Assembly: GCA_002412795.1 (NCBI GenBank)
Contig: DHVS01000003.1
Location: forward strand, 1-19,092
Direction: 5' to 3'
Length of the DNA: 19,092 nt
DNA from: a bacterium UBP2_UBA5202
GTDB lineage: Bacteria; Edwardsbacteria; AC1; EtOH8
The position numbers and the translations under genes are program-made. This document shows positions 7,421-14,826 of the stretch, piece by piece (position 1 is the first letter of the stretch; each line of letters begins with the position of its first letter). Below the pieces are notes generated by a model. That model was not told the origin of the DNA and made no database searches. It was given only the letters and a program-made list of their open reading frames with translations.

Positions 7421-7819
7421 ATGTCGATGACCGATCCCATTGCCGATATGCTGACCAGGATCCGCAATGCCGGGAAAGCCAAGATGAAGAGGACGGACAT
7501 CCCGGCCTCCAAAATGAAGCTGGCGATCACCAAGATCCTTTTGCGGGAGCGCCTGATCGCCAATTTCAAATACATCGCCGACGGCAAGCAGAACGTGATC
7601 CGCGCTTACCTGCGCTACGATGATGAGGGAAAGCATTTGATCAAGGGCCTGGTGCGCCGCAGCACTCCGGGCTTAAGGGTGTACGCCCCCAAGGACAAGC
7701 TGCCCCGGGTCCGCAGCGGAATGGGGCTGGCCATCATCTCCACCTCCAAGGGCCTGATGACCGACCGGGAGGCCCGCAAGAACAAGCTGGGCGGCGAAGT
7801 GGTCTGCTACCTGTGGTAA
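7421..7819 (+). CDS. rpsH: 30S ribosomal protein S8
   Basis: S8 is a primary 16S rRNA binder; in E. coli it also represses the spc operon by binding mRNA near rplE. The 132 residues begin MSMTDPIADMLTRIRNA and end GLMTDREARKNKLGGEVVCYLW, both diagnostic. The STPGLRVY and LGGEV motifs in the C-terminal RNA-binding domain are intact. The start at 7421 is preferred over the in-frame ATG at 7427 because AGGAG at 7406-7410 is spaced ten bases from it. I did not find a convincing S8 target mimic near rplE. Confidence 0.97.
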   Translation: MSMTDPIADMLTRIRNAGKAKMKRTDIPASKMKLAITKILLRERLIANFKYIADGKQNVIRAYLRYDDEGKHLIKGLVRRSTPGLRVYAPKDKLPRVRSGMGLAIISTSKGLMTDREARKNKLGGEVVCYLW

Positions 7820-7877
7820 AGATCCTGCCGGGTTTCTTAATAAGTTTCATCTACATTGAGTTAAGGAGAGATATAAA

Positions 7878-8462
7878 GTGTCGCGGATAGGCAGAAAGCC
7901 AATAGAGATCCCCCAGGGGGTAAAGACCGAGATGTCCGGCCAGAAGATAAAAGTGACCGGGCCCAAGGGCACCCTGGAGTTGGAGATCCATCCCAATATG
8001 AAGCTGGAGCTCAAGGACGGCGTCCTGACGGTGATCCGGCCCTCGGACGAGAAGTTGGACCGGTCCCTGCACGGACTGACCCGGGCCCTGGTGTTCAACG
8101 CCGTCACCGGGGTCAGCCAGGGTTTCACCAAGGTGCTCCAGATCTACGGCGTCGGGTACAAGGCCATCAAGGATCCCAAGGGCCTGACCCTGAACCTGGG
8201 CTTTTCCCACCCCATCAATATGGAAGCCCCCCAGGGCATAGAGTTCGACATCACCGATGAACCGGGCCTGAAGGTGCTGGACAAGACCTACCAGAGCAGT
8301 CTGGTGGTCAAAGGCATAGACAAGCAGCTGGTGGGCGAAGTGGCCGCCACCATCAGACGATTCCGCCGGCCGGAGCCGTACCAAGGCAAGGGCATCCGCT
8401 ACCAGGGCGAGCGCATCCGGCGCAAGGCCGGCAAGACCGCGGCCGGAGCAGCCGGGTCCTGA
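7878..8462 (+). CDS. rplF: 50S ribosomal protein L6
   Basis: L6 binds near the GTPase-associated centre. The 194-residue protein has the N-terminal MSRIGRKPIEIPQGV, the LTRALVFNAVTGVSQGF segment, and the C-terminal signature PEPYQGKGIRYQGERIRRKAGK, all typical. A short Ala/Gly tail (AAGAAGS) ends it, making it some 15 residues longer than common forms. The start is GTG with AAGGAG at 7863-7868, nine bases upstream. It sits between rpsH and rplR, the canonical order. Confidence 0.97.
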   Translation: MSRIGRKPIEIPQGVKTEMSGQKIKVTGPKGTLELEIHPNMKLELKDGVLTVIRPSDEKLDRSLHGLTRALVFNAVTGVSQGFTKVLQIYGVGYKAIKDPKGLTLNLGFSHPINMEAPQGIEFDITDEPGLKVLDKTYQSSLVVKGIDKQLVGEVAATIRRFRRPEPYQGKGIRYQGERIRRKAGKTAAGAAGS

Positions 8463-8521
8463 TAAAGGTCAAACCAATCCCGGGAAATATTTTCATAAAA
8501 GCAAAAATAGGTATTATACAA

Positions 8522-8875
8522 ATGGCAGACAAGGCAAAAGAAATAAGAGACGCCCGCCTCAGGCGGCATGTACGGATCCGGCGCAAGGTTCAGGGCACGC
8601 CCGAACGGCCCCGGCTCTGCGTCTTCCGCAGCAACAAGTACATTTATGCCCAGGTGATAGACGACACCAAGCATGCGGTGCTGGCGGCCTCCGGCAAAAT
8701 GGAGGGCCTGGAAAAAGGCAAGCTGGCCCAGAGCAAGCAGGTTGGCAAGAAGATCGCCCAGCTGGCTTTGGCCAAGGGCATCAAGCAGGTGGTGTTCGAC
8801 CGGGGCGGATATATTTATCACGGCAGGATCAAGGCGCTGGCCGAGTCGGCCAGAGAAGCCGGGTTGCAATTCTAA
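8522..8875 (+). CDS. rplR: 50S ribosomal protein L18
   Basis: L18 binds 5S rRNA together with L5. The 117 residues contain RRHVRIRRKVQGTPERPRLCVFRSNKYIYAQVIDD and the C-terminal FDRGGYIYHGRIKALAESAREAGLQF, which are clear signatures of the family. The upstream region has only a short AGG (about 8508), so initiation is weakly marked. The gene is 117 codons, the normal length. Confidence 0.96.
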   Translation: MADKAKEIRDARLRRHVRIRRKVQGTPERPRLCVFRSNKYIYAQVIDDTKHAVLAASGKMEGLEKGKLAQSKQVGKKIAQLALAKGIKQVVFDRGGYIYHGRIKALAESAREAGLQF

Positions 8876-8899
8876 AAAATATTTGGGAGATTAAGACCA

Positions 8900-9484
8900 G
8901 TGGCAAGGATCAACTTGAATGGTTTGGGCGAGCTCAAGGAGCAGGTGGTCCATATCAACCGGGTGGCCAAGGTGGTAAAGGGCGGCAAGCGCTTCGGATT
9001 TACCGCGTTGGTGACGGTGGGTGATGGAAACGGTCATGTGGGGATCGGCAAGGGAAAGGCCCGCGAAGTTTCCGAGGCCATCCGCAAGGCCAATGAGGAC
9101 GCCAAGAAAAGCCTTAAGAAATATTCGGTGGTCGACGGCAAGATCCCCTACATGGTGATGGGCAAATACGGCGCCAGCGAAGTGGTCTTAAGGCCGGCCG
9201 CCACCGGAACCGGCGTGATCGCCGGCAACGTGGTGCGCTCGGTGCTGGAGGTCTGCGGCGTCACCGACATCCTGACCAAGAGCCTGGGCTCCAACAATCC
9301 CCACAATCTTTTAAAGGCCACCATCGACGGGCTGTCCCAGCTGCGCCAGCCGGCCGATATCCTGGAAGAGCGCAACCGGGGCAAGGCCGGTGCCGCCCCC
9401 GCTGCGGCCCCCGAGGCCAAACCTCAGGCGGCCGAAGAGCCGAAACCGGAAGGCCCGGCCGCGGAAACACCGGCCGCAGTCTGA
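8900..9484 (+). CDS. rpsE: 30S ribosomal protein S5 with Ala/Pro/Glu C-terminal tail
   Basis: S5 helps form the mRNA entry and decoding region; mutations in the family cause ambiguity or spectinomycin resistance. Residues 1-162 are a full S5: RVAKVVKGGKRFGFTALV, GDGNGHVGIGKGKAREV and GTGVIAGNVVRSVLEVCGV. E. coli S5 has 167 residues; this protein has 194, the excess being a low-complexity Ala/Pro/Glu/Lys tail from about residue 163. The start is GTG with GGGAGA at 8885-8890, nine bases upstream. Tail function is unknown. Confidence 0.96.
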   Translation: MARINLNGLGELKEQVVHINRVAKVVKGGKRFGFTALVTVGDGNGHVGIGKGKAREVSEAIRKANEDAKKSLKKYSVVDGKIPYMVMGKYGASEVVLRPAATGTGVIAGNVVRSVLEVCGVTDILTKSLGSNNPHNLLKATIDGLSQLRQPADILEERNRGKAGAAPAAAPEAKPQAAEEPKPEGPAAETPAAV

Positions 9485-9549
9485 CAGCGTTGCAGTCTTA
9501 ATCCAACATCCTTTCATCATACCGCATACCGCCATAAAGGAAAATTAAC

Positions 9550-9753
9550 GTGCCCAAAAAAATATTACGAATAACCCAGGTGCACTCCACCATCGACCGG
9601 ACCGAAGTCCAGTACCGGACCATCAAGGCTTTGGGTATCCGCAAGCTTTATCACACGGTGGAGAAGACCGACACTCCGCAGATCCGGGGGATGGTAAAAA
9701 AGGTGGAGCATTTGCTAAAAGTTGAGGAGATTCAGGAAGGAGGCCGCAAATGA
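9550..9753 (+). CDS. rpmD: 50S ribosomal protein L30
   Basis: L30 is a small peripheral large-subunit protein, not present in every bacterium. The 67 residues have the family pattern KILRITQVHSTIDRTEVQYRT, with the IRKLYHTVEKTDTPQIRGMVKKVEHLL stretch. The start is GTG, with AAAGGAAA (about 9536-9543) upstream. The last four bases overlap the rplO start (ATGA), indicating coupling. The order rpsE-rpmD-rplO is canonical for lineages that keep L30. Confidence 0.95.
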   Translation: MPKKILRITQVHSTIDRTEVQYRTIKALGIRKLYHTVEKTDTPQIRGMVKKVEHLLKVEEIQEGGRK

Positions 9754-10217
9754 AACTGGATCAGATCAAGCCCAACCAGGGCGCAGTCAAAAAGGCCAAG
9801 CGGAGAGGCTGCGGCACCGGCTCGGGCCACGGCGGCACTTCCACCAAGGGCCACAAAGGCCAGAAATCACGGGCCGGTTCCGGGGCCAGGGTCCCCTCCT
9901 GGTTCGAGGGCGGCCAGATGCCGCTGCAGCGCCGCCTGCCCAAGCGCGGCTTCACGGCTTTTGACAAGAAGACATTCCAGGTGGTCAACCTGACAGCGCT
10001 GGAGACCCAGGAAAAAGAGGTCACCCCCGAATCCATGTTCGCCCTGGGCCTGGTCCGGAAGAAGAACCAGCCGGTCAAGATCCTGGGCAAGGGGGAACTC
10101 AAGAAAGCGCTGACGGTGAAGGCCCACGCCTTTTCGGCCTCGGCCCAGAAGTCCATCGAAGCCGCCGGGGGAAAGATCGAAGTGCTGAAAGTGCTCAGCA
10201 GCCACCGGACCGGATAA
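9750..10217 (+). CDS. rplO: 50S ribosomal protein L15
   Basis: L15 is a late-assembly 23S rRNA binder. The 155 residues contain the Gly-rich KRRGCGTGSGHGGTSTKGHKGQ segment, FEGGQMPLQRRLPKRGF and a C-terminal ASAQKSIEAAGGKIEVL block, the classic L15 features. AAGGAGG at 9737-9743 lies six bases before the ATG, and the start overlaps the rpmD stop. It is followed by a 205-bp gap before secY that holds repeat-like DNA, longer than usual for this junction. Confidence 0.97.
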   Translation: MKLDQIKPNQGAVKKAKRRGCGTGSGHGGTSTKGHKGQKSRAGSGARVPSWFEGGQMPLQRRLPKRGFTAFDKKTFQVVNLTALETQEKEVTPESMFALGLVRKKNQPVKILGKGELKKALTVKAHAFSASAQKSIEAAGGKIEVLKVLSSHRTG

Positions 10218-10413
10218 GAGACTTGACCATTCAGCCACCATTATAAACATCACTCCTGCGGCATACAGGCAGGGTAAACTCTGGCAGACACAAGAAATAA
10301 CTATTCACAATCTGTAATTCCGATTTAGTTTGGTGCCTTGGTGTCCCTTCGACAACGCTCAGGGCATGCTTGGTGGCGATGAATAGTTACAAAAAGACTT
10401 AATTTAAATTTGG
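10218..10413. repeat. Composite repeat-like spacer between rplO and secY
   Basis: The spacer has 10-bp inverted arms TAACTATTCA (10298-10307) and TGAATAGTTA (10380-10389), about 72 bases apart. Between them lie TTGGTGCCTTGGTGTC (10330-10345) and CCCTTCGACAACGCTCAGGG (10345-10364). The first word recurs in the infA-rpmJ gap and the CCCTTCGA...CTCAGGG pattern recurs after rpoA. No gene of plausible size and no good promoter (TTGACC at 10223 lacks a -10 box at 16-18 bp) was seen. It may be a mobile or relic repeat. Confidence 0.65.
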
Positions 10414-10422
10414 ATGCTGACG

Positions 10423-11736
10423 ATGTGGGAGAAAATCCAGAATATATTCCGGATACCTGAACTGAGGCGGAGGATACTCTTTACCCTGGGGATACTGGTG
10501 GTCTACCGGATCGGGGGGCATCTGCCCACCGCCGGGATAGACACCATGGCCCTGGCCGAGTTCTTCCGGGCCCAGCGGGGCACCCTGTTCGCGATGTACG
10601 ATCTGTTTGTGGGCGGCAACCTCTCCCGGGCCACCATCTTTGCCCTGGGGATCATGCCCTACATTTCGGCCTCCATCATCATGCAGCTTTTGGGGGCGGT
10701 GATCCCGTTCCTGGAAAAACTGCGGAAGGAAGGCGAGCAGGGCCGCAAGAAGATCACCCAGTACACCCGCTATGCCACCGTGGTGCTGGCCCTGTTCCAG
10801 TCCTACGGCATCGCCATTTTCCTGGAATCACTGGCCCCCAACGGACTGGCGGTGGTGCCCAATCCCGGCTTCGGGTTCCGGATACTGACCATGATCACCA
10901 TGACCGCCGGCACCATCTTCGTGATGTGGCTGGGGGAAAAGATAACCGAGTTCGGCATCGGCAACGGCATCTCCATGATAATTTTCGTGGGCTGTATAGA
11001 AAGCATTCCGGGTGATGTGATCAGCACCATCACCTCTTTCCGGGGCGGAGAGCTGAACATTCTGTTGCTGGCCTTCATTTCTGTTGTAATGCTGGCGGTC
11101 ACCGCCATCGTGGTGCTGATGACCCAGGGCTCCCGCAAGATCCCGGTGCAGTACGCCAAGAGGATTGTGGGCCGCAAGGTCTACGGCGGCCAGAGCACCT
11201 ACATCCCGCTGGGCTTCAATACCGCCGGGGTGATCCCGATCATCTTTGCCCAGAGCGTGCTGGCCTTCCCCATGACCATCATCACCTACATCAAAGCTGA
11301 CTGGGCCACCGATCTGGCCGGGCTGTTCGCCATGGGGTCCTGGTTTTACAACATTTTTTACGCTTTCCTGATCATCGCTTTTGCCTATTTTTACACCGCC
11401 ATCGTCATAAATCCGGCCGACATGGCCGACAACATGAAGAAGTACGGCGGGTTCATTCCCGGGATTCGTCCCGGCTCCAAGACCGCGGAATACATCGAGC
11501 GGATACTGACCCACATTACCCTGCCCGGCGCGGTGTTCTACGCGGCCATCGCCATCCTGCCCACCTTCCTGATGAGCGCCTTCCACATACCGTTCTATTT
11601 CGGCGGCACCACCCTGCTGATCATCGTGGGCGTGGCCCTGGACACCCTGCAGCAGATAGAGTCCCATTTGCTGATGCGCCACTACGAGGGTTTCATCAAA
11701 AAGGGCAAGATCTCGGGCCGGGCCGGACGGATGTAA
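10423..11736 (+). CDS. secY: Preprotein translocase subunit SecY
   Basis: SecY is the inner-membrane protein-conducting channel with ten transmembrane helices. The product of about 437 residues shows the SecY layout: N-terminal amphipathic IPELRRRILFTLGILVVYRIGG, hydrophobic segments throughout, cytoplasmic GSRKIPVQYAKRIVGRK loop, the PLGFNTAGVIPIIFA helix and the GFIPGIRPG loop. I choose the ATG at 10423 over that at 10414, because GGA at 10412-10414 is better spaced for it and the resulting N-terminus has the length of the Bacillus protein; the longer form adds only three residues. There is no strong Shine-Dalgarno sequence. Confidence 0.96.
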   Translation: MWEKIQNIFRIPELRRRILFTLGILVVYRIGGHLPTAGIDTMALAEFFRAQRGTLFAMYDLFVGGNLSRATIFALGIMPYISASIIMQLLGAVIPFLEKLRKEGEQGRKKITQYTRYATVVLALFQSYGIAIFLESLAPNGLAVVPNPGFGFRILTMITMTAGTIFVMWLGEKITEFGIGNGISMIIFVGCIESIPGDVISTITSFRGGELNILLLAFISVVMLAVTAIVVLMTQGSRKIPVQYAKRIVGRKVYGGQSTYIPLGFNTAGVIPIIFAQSVLAFPMTIITYIKADWATDLAGLFAMGSWFYNIFYAFLIIAFAYFYTAIVINPADMADNMKKYGGFIPGIRPGSKTAEYIERILTHITLPGAVFYAAIAILPTFLMSAFHIPFYFGGTTLLIIVGVALDTLQQIESHLLMRHYEGFIKKGKISGRAGRM

Positions 11737-11917
11737 TCCCTGACCCGGAGAAAAGGAATTTATAAGGAAGCTCTGCCTGCGCTGCAGCTGCGGCGGACAA
11801 GCAGGAAAATAGGGAAATATCTTTGACAGTTGGAAGTGTTTTTTGAACCGCTGTAATTGATCCGCAGGGCGGGAGAGGTTGTTTTCCTTAAACCCCGGTG
11901 AAAGTTGTGATGCTGAT
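11737..11917 (+). repeat. secY-adk gap containing 16-bp repeat shared with the rplQ tail
   Basis: At 11786-11801 the gap reads AGCTGCGGCGGACAAG, identical to 17255-17270 inside rplQ. The surrounding bases differ, so this is a shared short core. The gap also has an isolated perfect TTGACA (11823-11828) with no suitable -10 element at 16-18 bp, so I do not call a promoter. No ORF of note is present. The adk start is weakly marked: no clear Shine-Dalgarno sequence lies within 12 bases. Confidence 0.6.
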
Positions 11918-12565
11918 ATGAGACTGGTCCTTTTAGGTGCCCCCGGCTCCGGCAAGGGAACCGAGGCCAAATTGATCTGCCAGAAATATGGCCTGCCCCA
12001 TATTTCCACCGGCGACATCCTGAGGCAGGCCCTCAAGGACGGGAGCCCACTGGGCCTTGAAGCCAAGGGGTTCATGGACCGGGGAGAACTGGTGCCCGAC
12101 CATCTGATCCTGGACCTGATCAAGGAGCGCTTCAAGTCCCCGGACGCCCAAAAGGGATTCCTGCTGGATGGTTTTCCCCGGACGGTGGCCCAGGCCCAGG
12201 GCTTGGAAGACCTGCTTTTAAGGCAGAACCTGAAGATAGACCTGGCTTGCTCTTTAAAAGTGGAAAGGGAGGTGCTGATCAAGCGGCTGACATCCAGAAG
12301 GATTTGCTCCGGATGCGGGGCCATCTACAACCTGCTCTTCCAGTCCCCCCTTAAGGAAGGACTCTGCGACAAATGCGGCGGCCAACTGGAGCAAAGGGTG
12401 GACGACCAGCGGCATACCGTGGATAACCGGCTTCAGGTCTACCTGCGCCAGACCCAGCCACTGATGGAATTTTATGATTCCCGGAAACTGCTGAAGGAAG
12501 TAAACGGCAACGCCAAACCCGAAGAAGTATTTCAGGATATCATCCCCTTGTTGCAGGTGCTATAA
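11918..12565 (+). CDS. adk: Adenylate kinase, zinc-lid type
   Basis: Adenylate kinase interconverts ATP plus AMP and two ADP in the cytoplasm. The 215 residues carry the P-loop GAPGSGKGT (7-15), the AMP-binding DGFPRT (84-89), and a lid domain with CxxC pairs (Cys130/133 and Cys150/153), the zinc type found in Gram-positive and other bacteria. The start at 11918 gives the standard N-terminus MRLVLLGAPGSGKG. An in-frame TTG at 11879 would add 13 residues and has a GGGAGAGG touching it, which is too close for normal initiation. The map start codon begins directly after the adk TAA. Confidence 0.96.
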   Translation: MRLVLLGAPGSGKGTEAKLICQKYGLPHISTGDILRQALKDGSPLGLEAKGFMDRGELVPDHLILDLIKERFKSPDAQKGFLLDGFPRTVAQAQGLEDLLLRQNLKIDLACSLKVEREVLIKRLTSRRICSGCGAIYNLLFQSPLKEGLCDKCGGQLEQRVDDQRHTVDNRLQVYLRQTQPLMEFYDSRKLLKEVNGNAKPEEVFQDIIPLLQVL

Positions 12566-13315
12566 ATGATCGCCATCCGCCAGGATTGGGAGATCGAGCG
12601 GATCAAGGCGGCCGGCCGGGTGATCGCCGATCTTTGGAAGGTGCTGGGCCCCAAAGTCAAGCCCGGGGCGGCCACTTCCGAACTGGACAAACTGGCCTAC
12701 GACTTCATAACCGACAATCAGGCGGAGCCGGCCTTCAAAGGCTACCGGGGCTATCCCGCCACCCTCTGCATTTCCATCAACCAAGAAGTGGTGCACGGCA
12801 TACCGAGGCCGGAACGGATCCTGCGGGAGGGCGACCTGGTGGGAATAGACGTGGGAGCCTCCAAGAACGGTTACATCGCCGATGCCGCCCGCAGTTATTA
12901 TGTCGGCGGATCCCCTTCCCCGGAGATCCTTAAACTCCTGGCCGCCACCAAGCAGGCCCTGGAACTGGGGATCCAAAGCGCCAAGGCGGGATCCAAGGTC
13001 AGCGATATCTCCCGGGCAGTTCAGCAGGCGGCGGAGGCCGCCGGATTCTCGGTGGTGCGGGACTTGTGCGGCCACGGAGTGGGCCAGAAACTGCACGAAG
13101 AGCCGGAGATCCCAAACTATGTCAAATCCGGATCCAGCCCGGCACTGGCTGAGGGGATGGTGCTGGCCATAGAGCCGATGGTCAATGCCGGGGGCCACCA
13201 GGTAAAGTTCCTGTCCGACGGCTGGACAGTGGTCACCGCCGACTCCAGCCTCTCCGCCCATTTCGAGGACACGGTGGTGGTCACCGCCGGCCAACCGCTG
13301 ATAGTAACCCGTTAA
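12566..13315 (+). CDS. map: Methionine aminopeptidase, type I
   Basis: The enzyme removes the initiator Met from new proteins that have a small second residue. The 249 residues contain all metal-binding and catalytic positions of the family: His77 (VVHGIP), Asp95 (IDVGAS), Asp106 (IADAA), His170 (GHGVG), His177, Glu203 (AIEPM) and Glu234. Length and spacing match E. coli MAP (Glu235 there). It starts immediately after the adk stop, with AGGTG at about 12555-12559 inside adk as the likely ribosome-binding site. The adk-map-infA order is common. Confidence 0.97.
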   Translation: MIAIRQDWEIERIKAAGRVIADLWKVLGPKVKPGAATSELDKLAYDFITDNQAEPAFKGYRGYPATLCISINQEVVHGIPRPERILREGDLVGIDVGASKNGYIADAARSYYVGGSPSPEILKLLAATKQALELGIQSAKAGSKVSDISRAVQQAAEAAGFSVVRDLCGHGVGQKLHEEPEIPNYVKSGSSPALAEGMVLAIEPMVNAGGHQVKFLSDGWTVVTADSSLSAHFEDTVVVTAGQPLIVTR

Positions 13316-13346
13316 TATAAATTACAAAATTAAGATCCGACAAAAA

Positions 13347-13565
13347 ATGGCCAAACAAGAGGGGATACAGGTAGAAGGAACCGTACTGGAAAACCTTCCC
13401 AATGCCACCTTCCGGGTGGAGCTTCCCAACGGCCATAAGATCCTGGCCCATATCTCGGGCAAGATGAGGATGCACTTCATCAAGATCCTGCCCGGAGACA
13501 AGGTGACCCTGGAGCTGTCGCCCTATGACCTGACCCGGGGCCGGATCATATACCGCTTCAAGTAA
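13347..13565 (+). CDS. infA: Translation initiation factor IF-1
   Basis: IF-1 occupies the A site during initiation. The 72 residues, an OB fold, show the exact family pattern: MAKQEGIQVEGTVLENLPNATFRVELPNGH, the ISGKMRMHFIKILPGDKVTLELSPYDLTRGRI segment and the final YRFK. No Shine-Dalgarno sequence is visible in the 31 A/T-rich bases before the ATG. It follows map and precedes rpmJ after a 181-bp gap that holds an inverted repeat. Confidence 0.97.
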   Translation: MAKQEGIQVEGTVLENLPNATFRVELPNGHKILAHISGKMRMHFIKILPGDKVTLELSPYDLTRGRIIYRFK

Positions 13566-13586
13566 AAATCCCGGTCACCCCTTCTG

Positions 13587-13695
13587 CCACTAAGGCACCA
13601 AGACACAAAAAGACCAATCAATTTAAGGTGCCGCTTATTAAAAGCATTGTTAAAAAAAATTATTCTGAAATCTTGGTGTCTTAGAGTCTTTGTGG
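13587..13695. repeat. Inverted repeat of dispersed type between infA and rpmJ
   Basis: The left arm (13587-13610) contains CACTAAGGCACCAAGACACA. The right arm (13671-13695) contains TTGGTGTCTTAGAGTCTTTG. Its reverse complement aligns with the left arm over about 19 bp with four mismatches. The same family word (TTGGTGCCTT) appears in the rplO-secY gap. The central 60 bases are A/T-rich. I remember ACCAAGACACAAAG-type repeats as frequent intergenic sequences in unrelated genomes. Any role is inferred. Confidence 0.65.
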
Positions 13696-13746
13696 CTGAT
13701 AAGTTGGTAAAAACCCCAGATAATAAAAACTTAAGGATATATTCCC

Positions 13747-13860
13747 ATGAAAGTCAAGGCATCGGTCAAGGTGATCTGCGAGCACTGCAAGCTGATCAAG
13801 CGCAAGGGCGTGCTGCGGGTGGTCTGCAAGAACCCCCGACACAAACAGCGCCAGGGTTAA
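13747..13860 (+). CDS. rpmJ: 50S ribosomal protein L36, zinc form
   Basis: L36 is the smallest ribosomal protein. This gene is easily overlooked because it encodes only 37 residues. It begins MKVKASVKVICEHCKLIKRK and carries the zinc-ribbon residues Cys11, Cys14, Cys27 and His32, so it is the zinc-binding (C+) form. AAGGA at 13733-13737 lies nine bases before the ATG, and the TAA is at 13858-13860. The position between infA and rpsM is canonical. Confidence 0.97.
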   Translation: MKVKASVKVICEHCKLIKRKGVLRVVCKNPRHKQRQG

Positions 13861-13912
13861 TCCCGTTCCCAAGCAAATCAATTACACAGTTATTTTTAAG
13901 AGAGGATAAAAA

Positions 13913-14296
13913 GTGGCCAGAATCGCTGGTGTGGATTTACCCCGGGAGAAAAGGGTGGAGATAGGCCTGACCTATATCTTCGGCCTGGGCCGGAGTTCGG
14001 CCAAAAGGATACTGATGCTGGCCAAGGTGGACCCCAACAAGCGGGTCAAGGATCTGACGGACGACGAAGTGGGCCGCCTGCGTAGCATCATCGAACAGGA
14101 GTTCAAGGTGGAGGGCAACAAGCGGACCGAGGTCAGCCTGGCCATCAAGCGTTTGGTGGAGATCGGCAGCTACCGGGGGGTCAGGCACCGCAAGGGCCTG
14201 CCGGTGAGGGGACAGCGCACCAAGACCAACGCCCGCACCCGCAAGGGGCCGCGCAAGGGCGCCATCGTCAAGAAAAAAGCCCCCGGCAAGAAGTAA
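13913..14296 (+). CDS. rpsM: 30S ribosomal protein S13
   Basis: S13 forms bridges to the large subunit and its C-terminal tail contacts the P-site tRNA. The 127 residues contain MARIAGVDLPREKRVEIGLTYIFGLG, the RLVEIGSYRGVRHRKGLPVRGQRTKTNARTRKG block and a basic tail GPRKGAIVKKKAPGKK. The start is GTG with AGAGGA at 13901-13906, six bases upstream. A 6-bp GC stem (CCGGCC 14313-14318, GGCCGG 14331-14336) lies in the gap to rpsK. Confidence 0.97.
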   Translation: MARIAGVDLPREKRVEIGLTYIFGLGRSSAKRILMLAKVDPNKRVKDLTDDEVGRLRSIIEQEFKVEGNKRTEVSLAIKRLVEIGSYRGVRHRKGLPVRGQRTKTNARTRKGPRKGAIVKKKAPGKK

Positions 14297-14312
14297 CCCA
14301 AAAGAAATGCTC

Positions 14313-14336
14313 CCGGCCCCAGAACAATGAGGCCGG
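14313..14336 (+). other. GC hairpin in the rpsM-rpsK gap
   Basis: CCGGCC at 14313-14318 and GGCCGG at 14331-14336 are perfectly complementary and flank a 12-base loop. It is not followed by a T run. It could be a regulatory or processing hairpin in the mRNA, or a chance GC palindrome in a GC-rich genome. Confidence 0.4.
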
Positions 14337-14369
14337 CCAGAGATAAAGATTTTACCGAAAAGAGGGAAA

Positions 14370-14759
14370 ATGGCGGAAGAGAAAAAGCAGGTCAAGAAAA
14401 AAGAAAAGAAGATCGAATCTTCAGGCATCGCCCACATCCAGGCCACCTTCAACAACACCATCGTCACCATCACCGACAAGAGCGGCAACGTCATCTCCTG
14501 GGCCTCGTCGGGCAAGGCCGGATTCAAGGGCTCGCGCAAATCCACTCCCTTTGCCGCCCAGATGGCGGCCGAGAACTGCGCCAAGACCGCGGTCTCGCTG
14601 GGGATGCAGCGGGTGGAGGCCTGGGTCAAGGGCCCGGGCGGCGGCCGGGAATCAGCCATCAGGTCGCTCCAGTCCTCGGGCCTGGCCGTGACCGTGATCC
14701 GCGACGTGACCCCGGTGCCCCACAACGGCTGCCGGGCTCCCAAGAAGCGCCGGGTCTAA
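14370..14759 (+). CDS. rpsK: 30S ribosomal protein S11
   Basis: S11 forms part of the mRNA exit platform with S7. The 129 residues start with a short Lys/Glu-rich leader (KKQVKKKEKKIE), then GIAHIQATFNNTIVTITD, and contain SSGKAGFKGSRKSTPFAAQMAAE and the conserved C-terminal KGPGGGRESAIRSLQ and RDVTPVPHNGCRAPKKRRV blocks. GAGGG (about 14362-14366) precedes the ATG. An apparently larger overlapping frame (14327-14809) is a shadow. Confidence 0.97.
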   Translation: MAEEKKQVKKKEKKIESSGIAHIQATFNNTIVTITDKSGNVISWASSGKAGFKGSRKSTPFAAQMAAENCAKTAVSLGMQRVEAWVKGPGGGRESAIRSLQSSGLAVTVIRDVTPVPHNGCRAPKKRRV

Positions 14760-14826
14760 ACCATGGCCAATGCCAACCGGGAACAGACATTCGGAAAGTA
14801 ATTTTTTAGGAGGTTTTTAAATATAA

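Noticed and set aside
10223..10247. TTGACC with TATAAA before secY
   Set aside because: Spacing is only 13 bp, too short for a sigma-70 promoter.
11823..11857. Perfect TTGACA before adk as a promoter
   Set aside because: The nearest -10-like TGTAAT is 23 bp away, and nothing fits at 16-18 bp.
10828..12324. Long minus-strand frame opposite secY and adk
   Set aside because: Antisense shadow caused by GC-rich codons; its sequence is low complexity and lacks any known domain.
13647..13964. 105-codon frame over rpmJ and the rpsM start
   Set aside because: It overlaps two certain ribosomal genes in another frame and has no family features.
14313..14336. S4 translational-repression site at the rpsM-rpsK gap
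   Set aside because: Only a simple GC stem is seen; the known S4 target is a pseudoknot at the rpsM start, and I found no such fold here.
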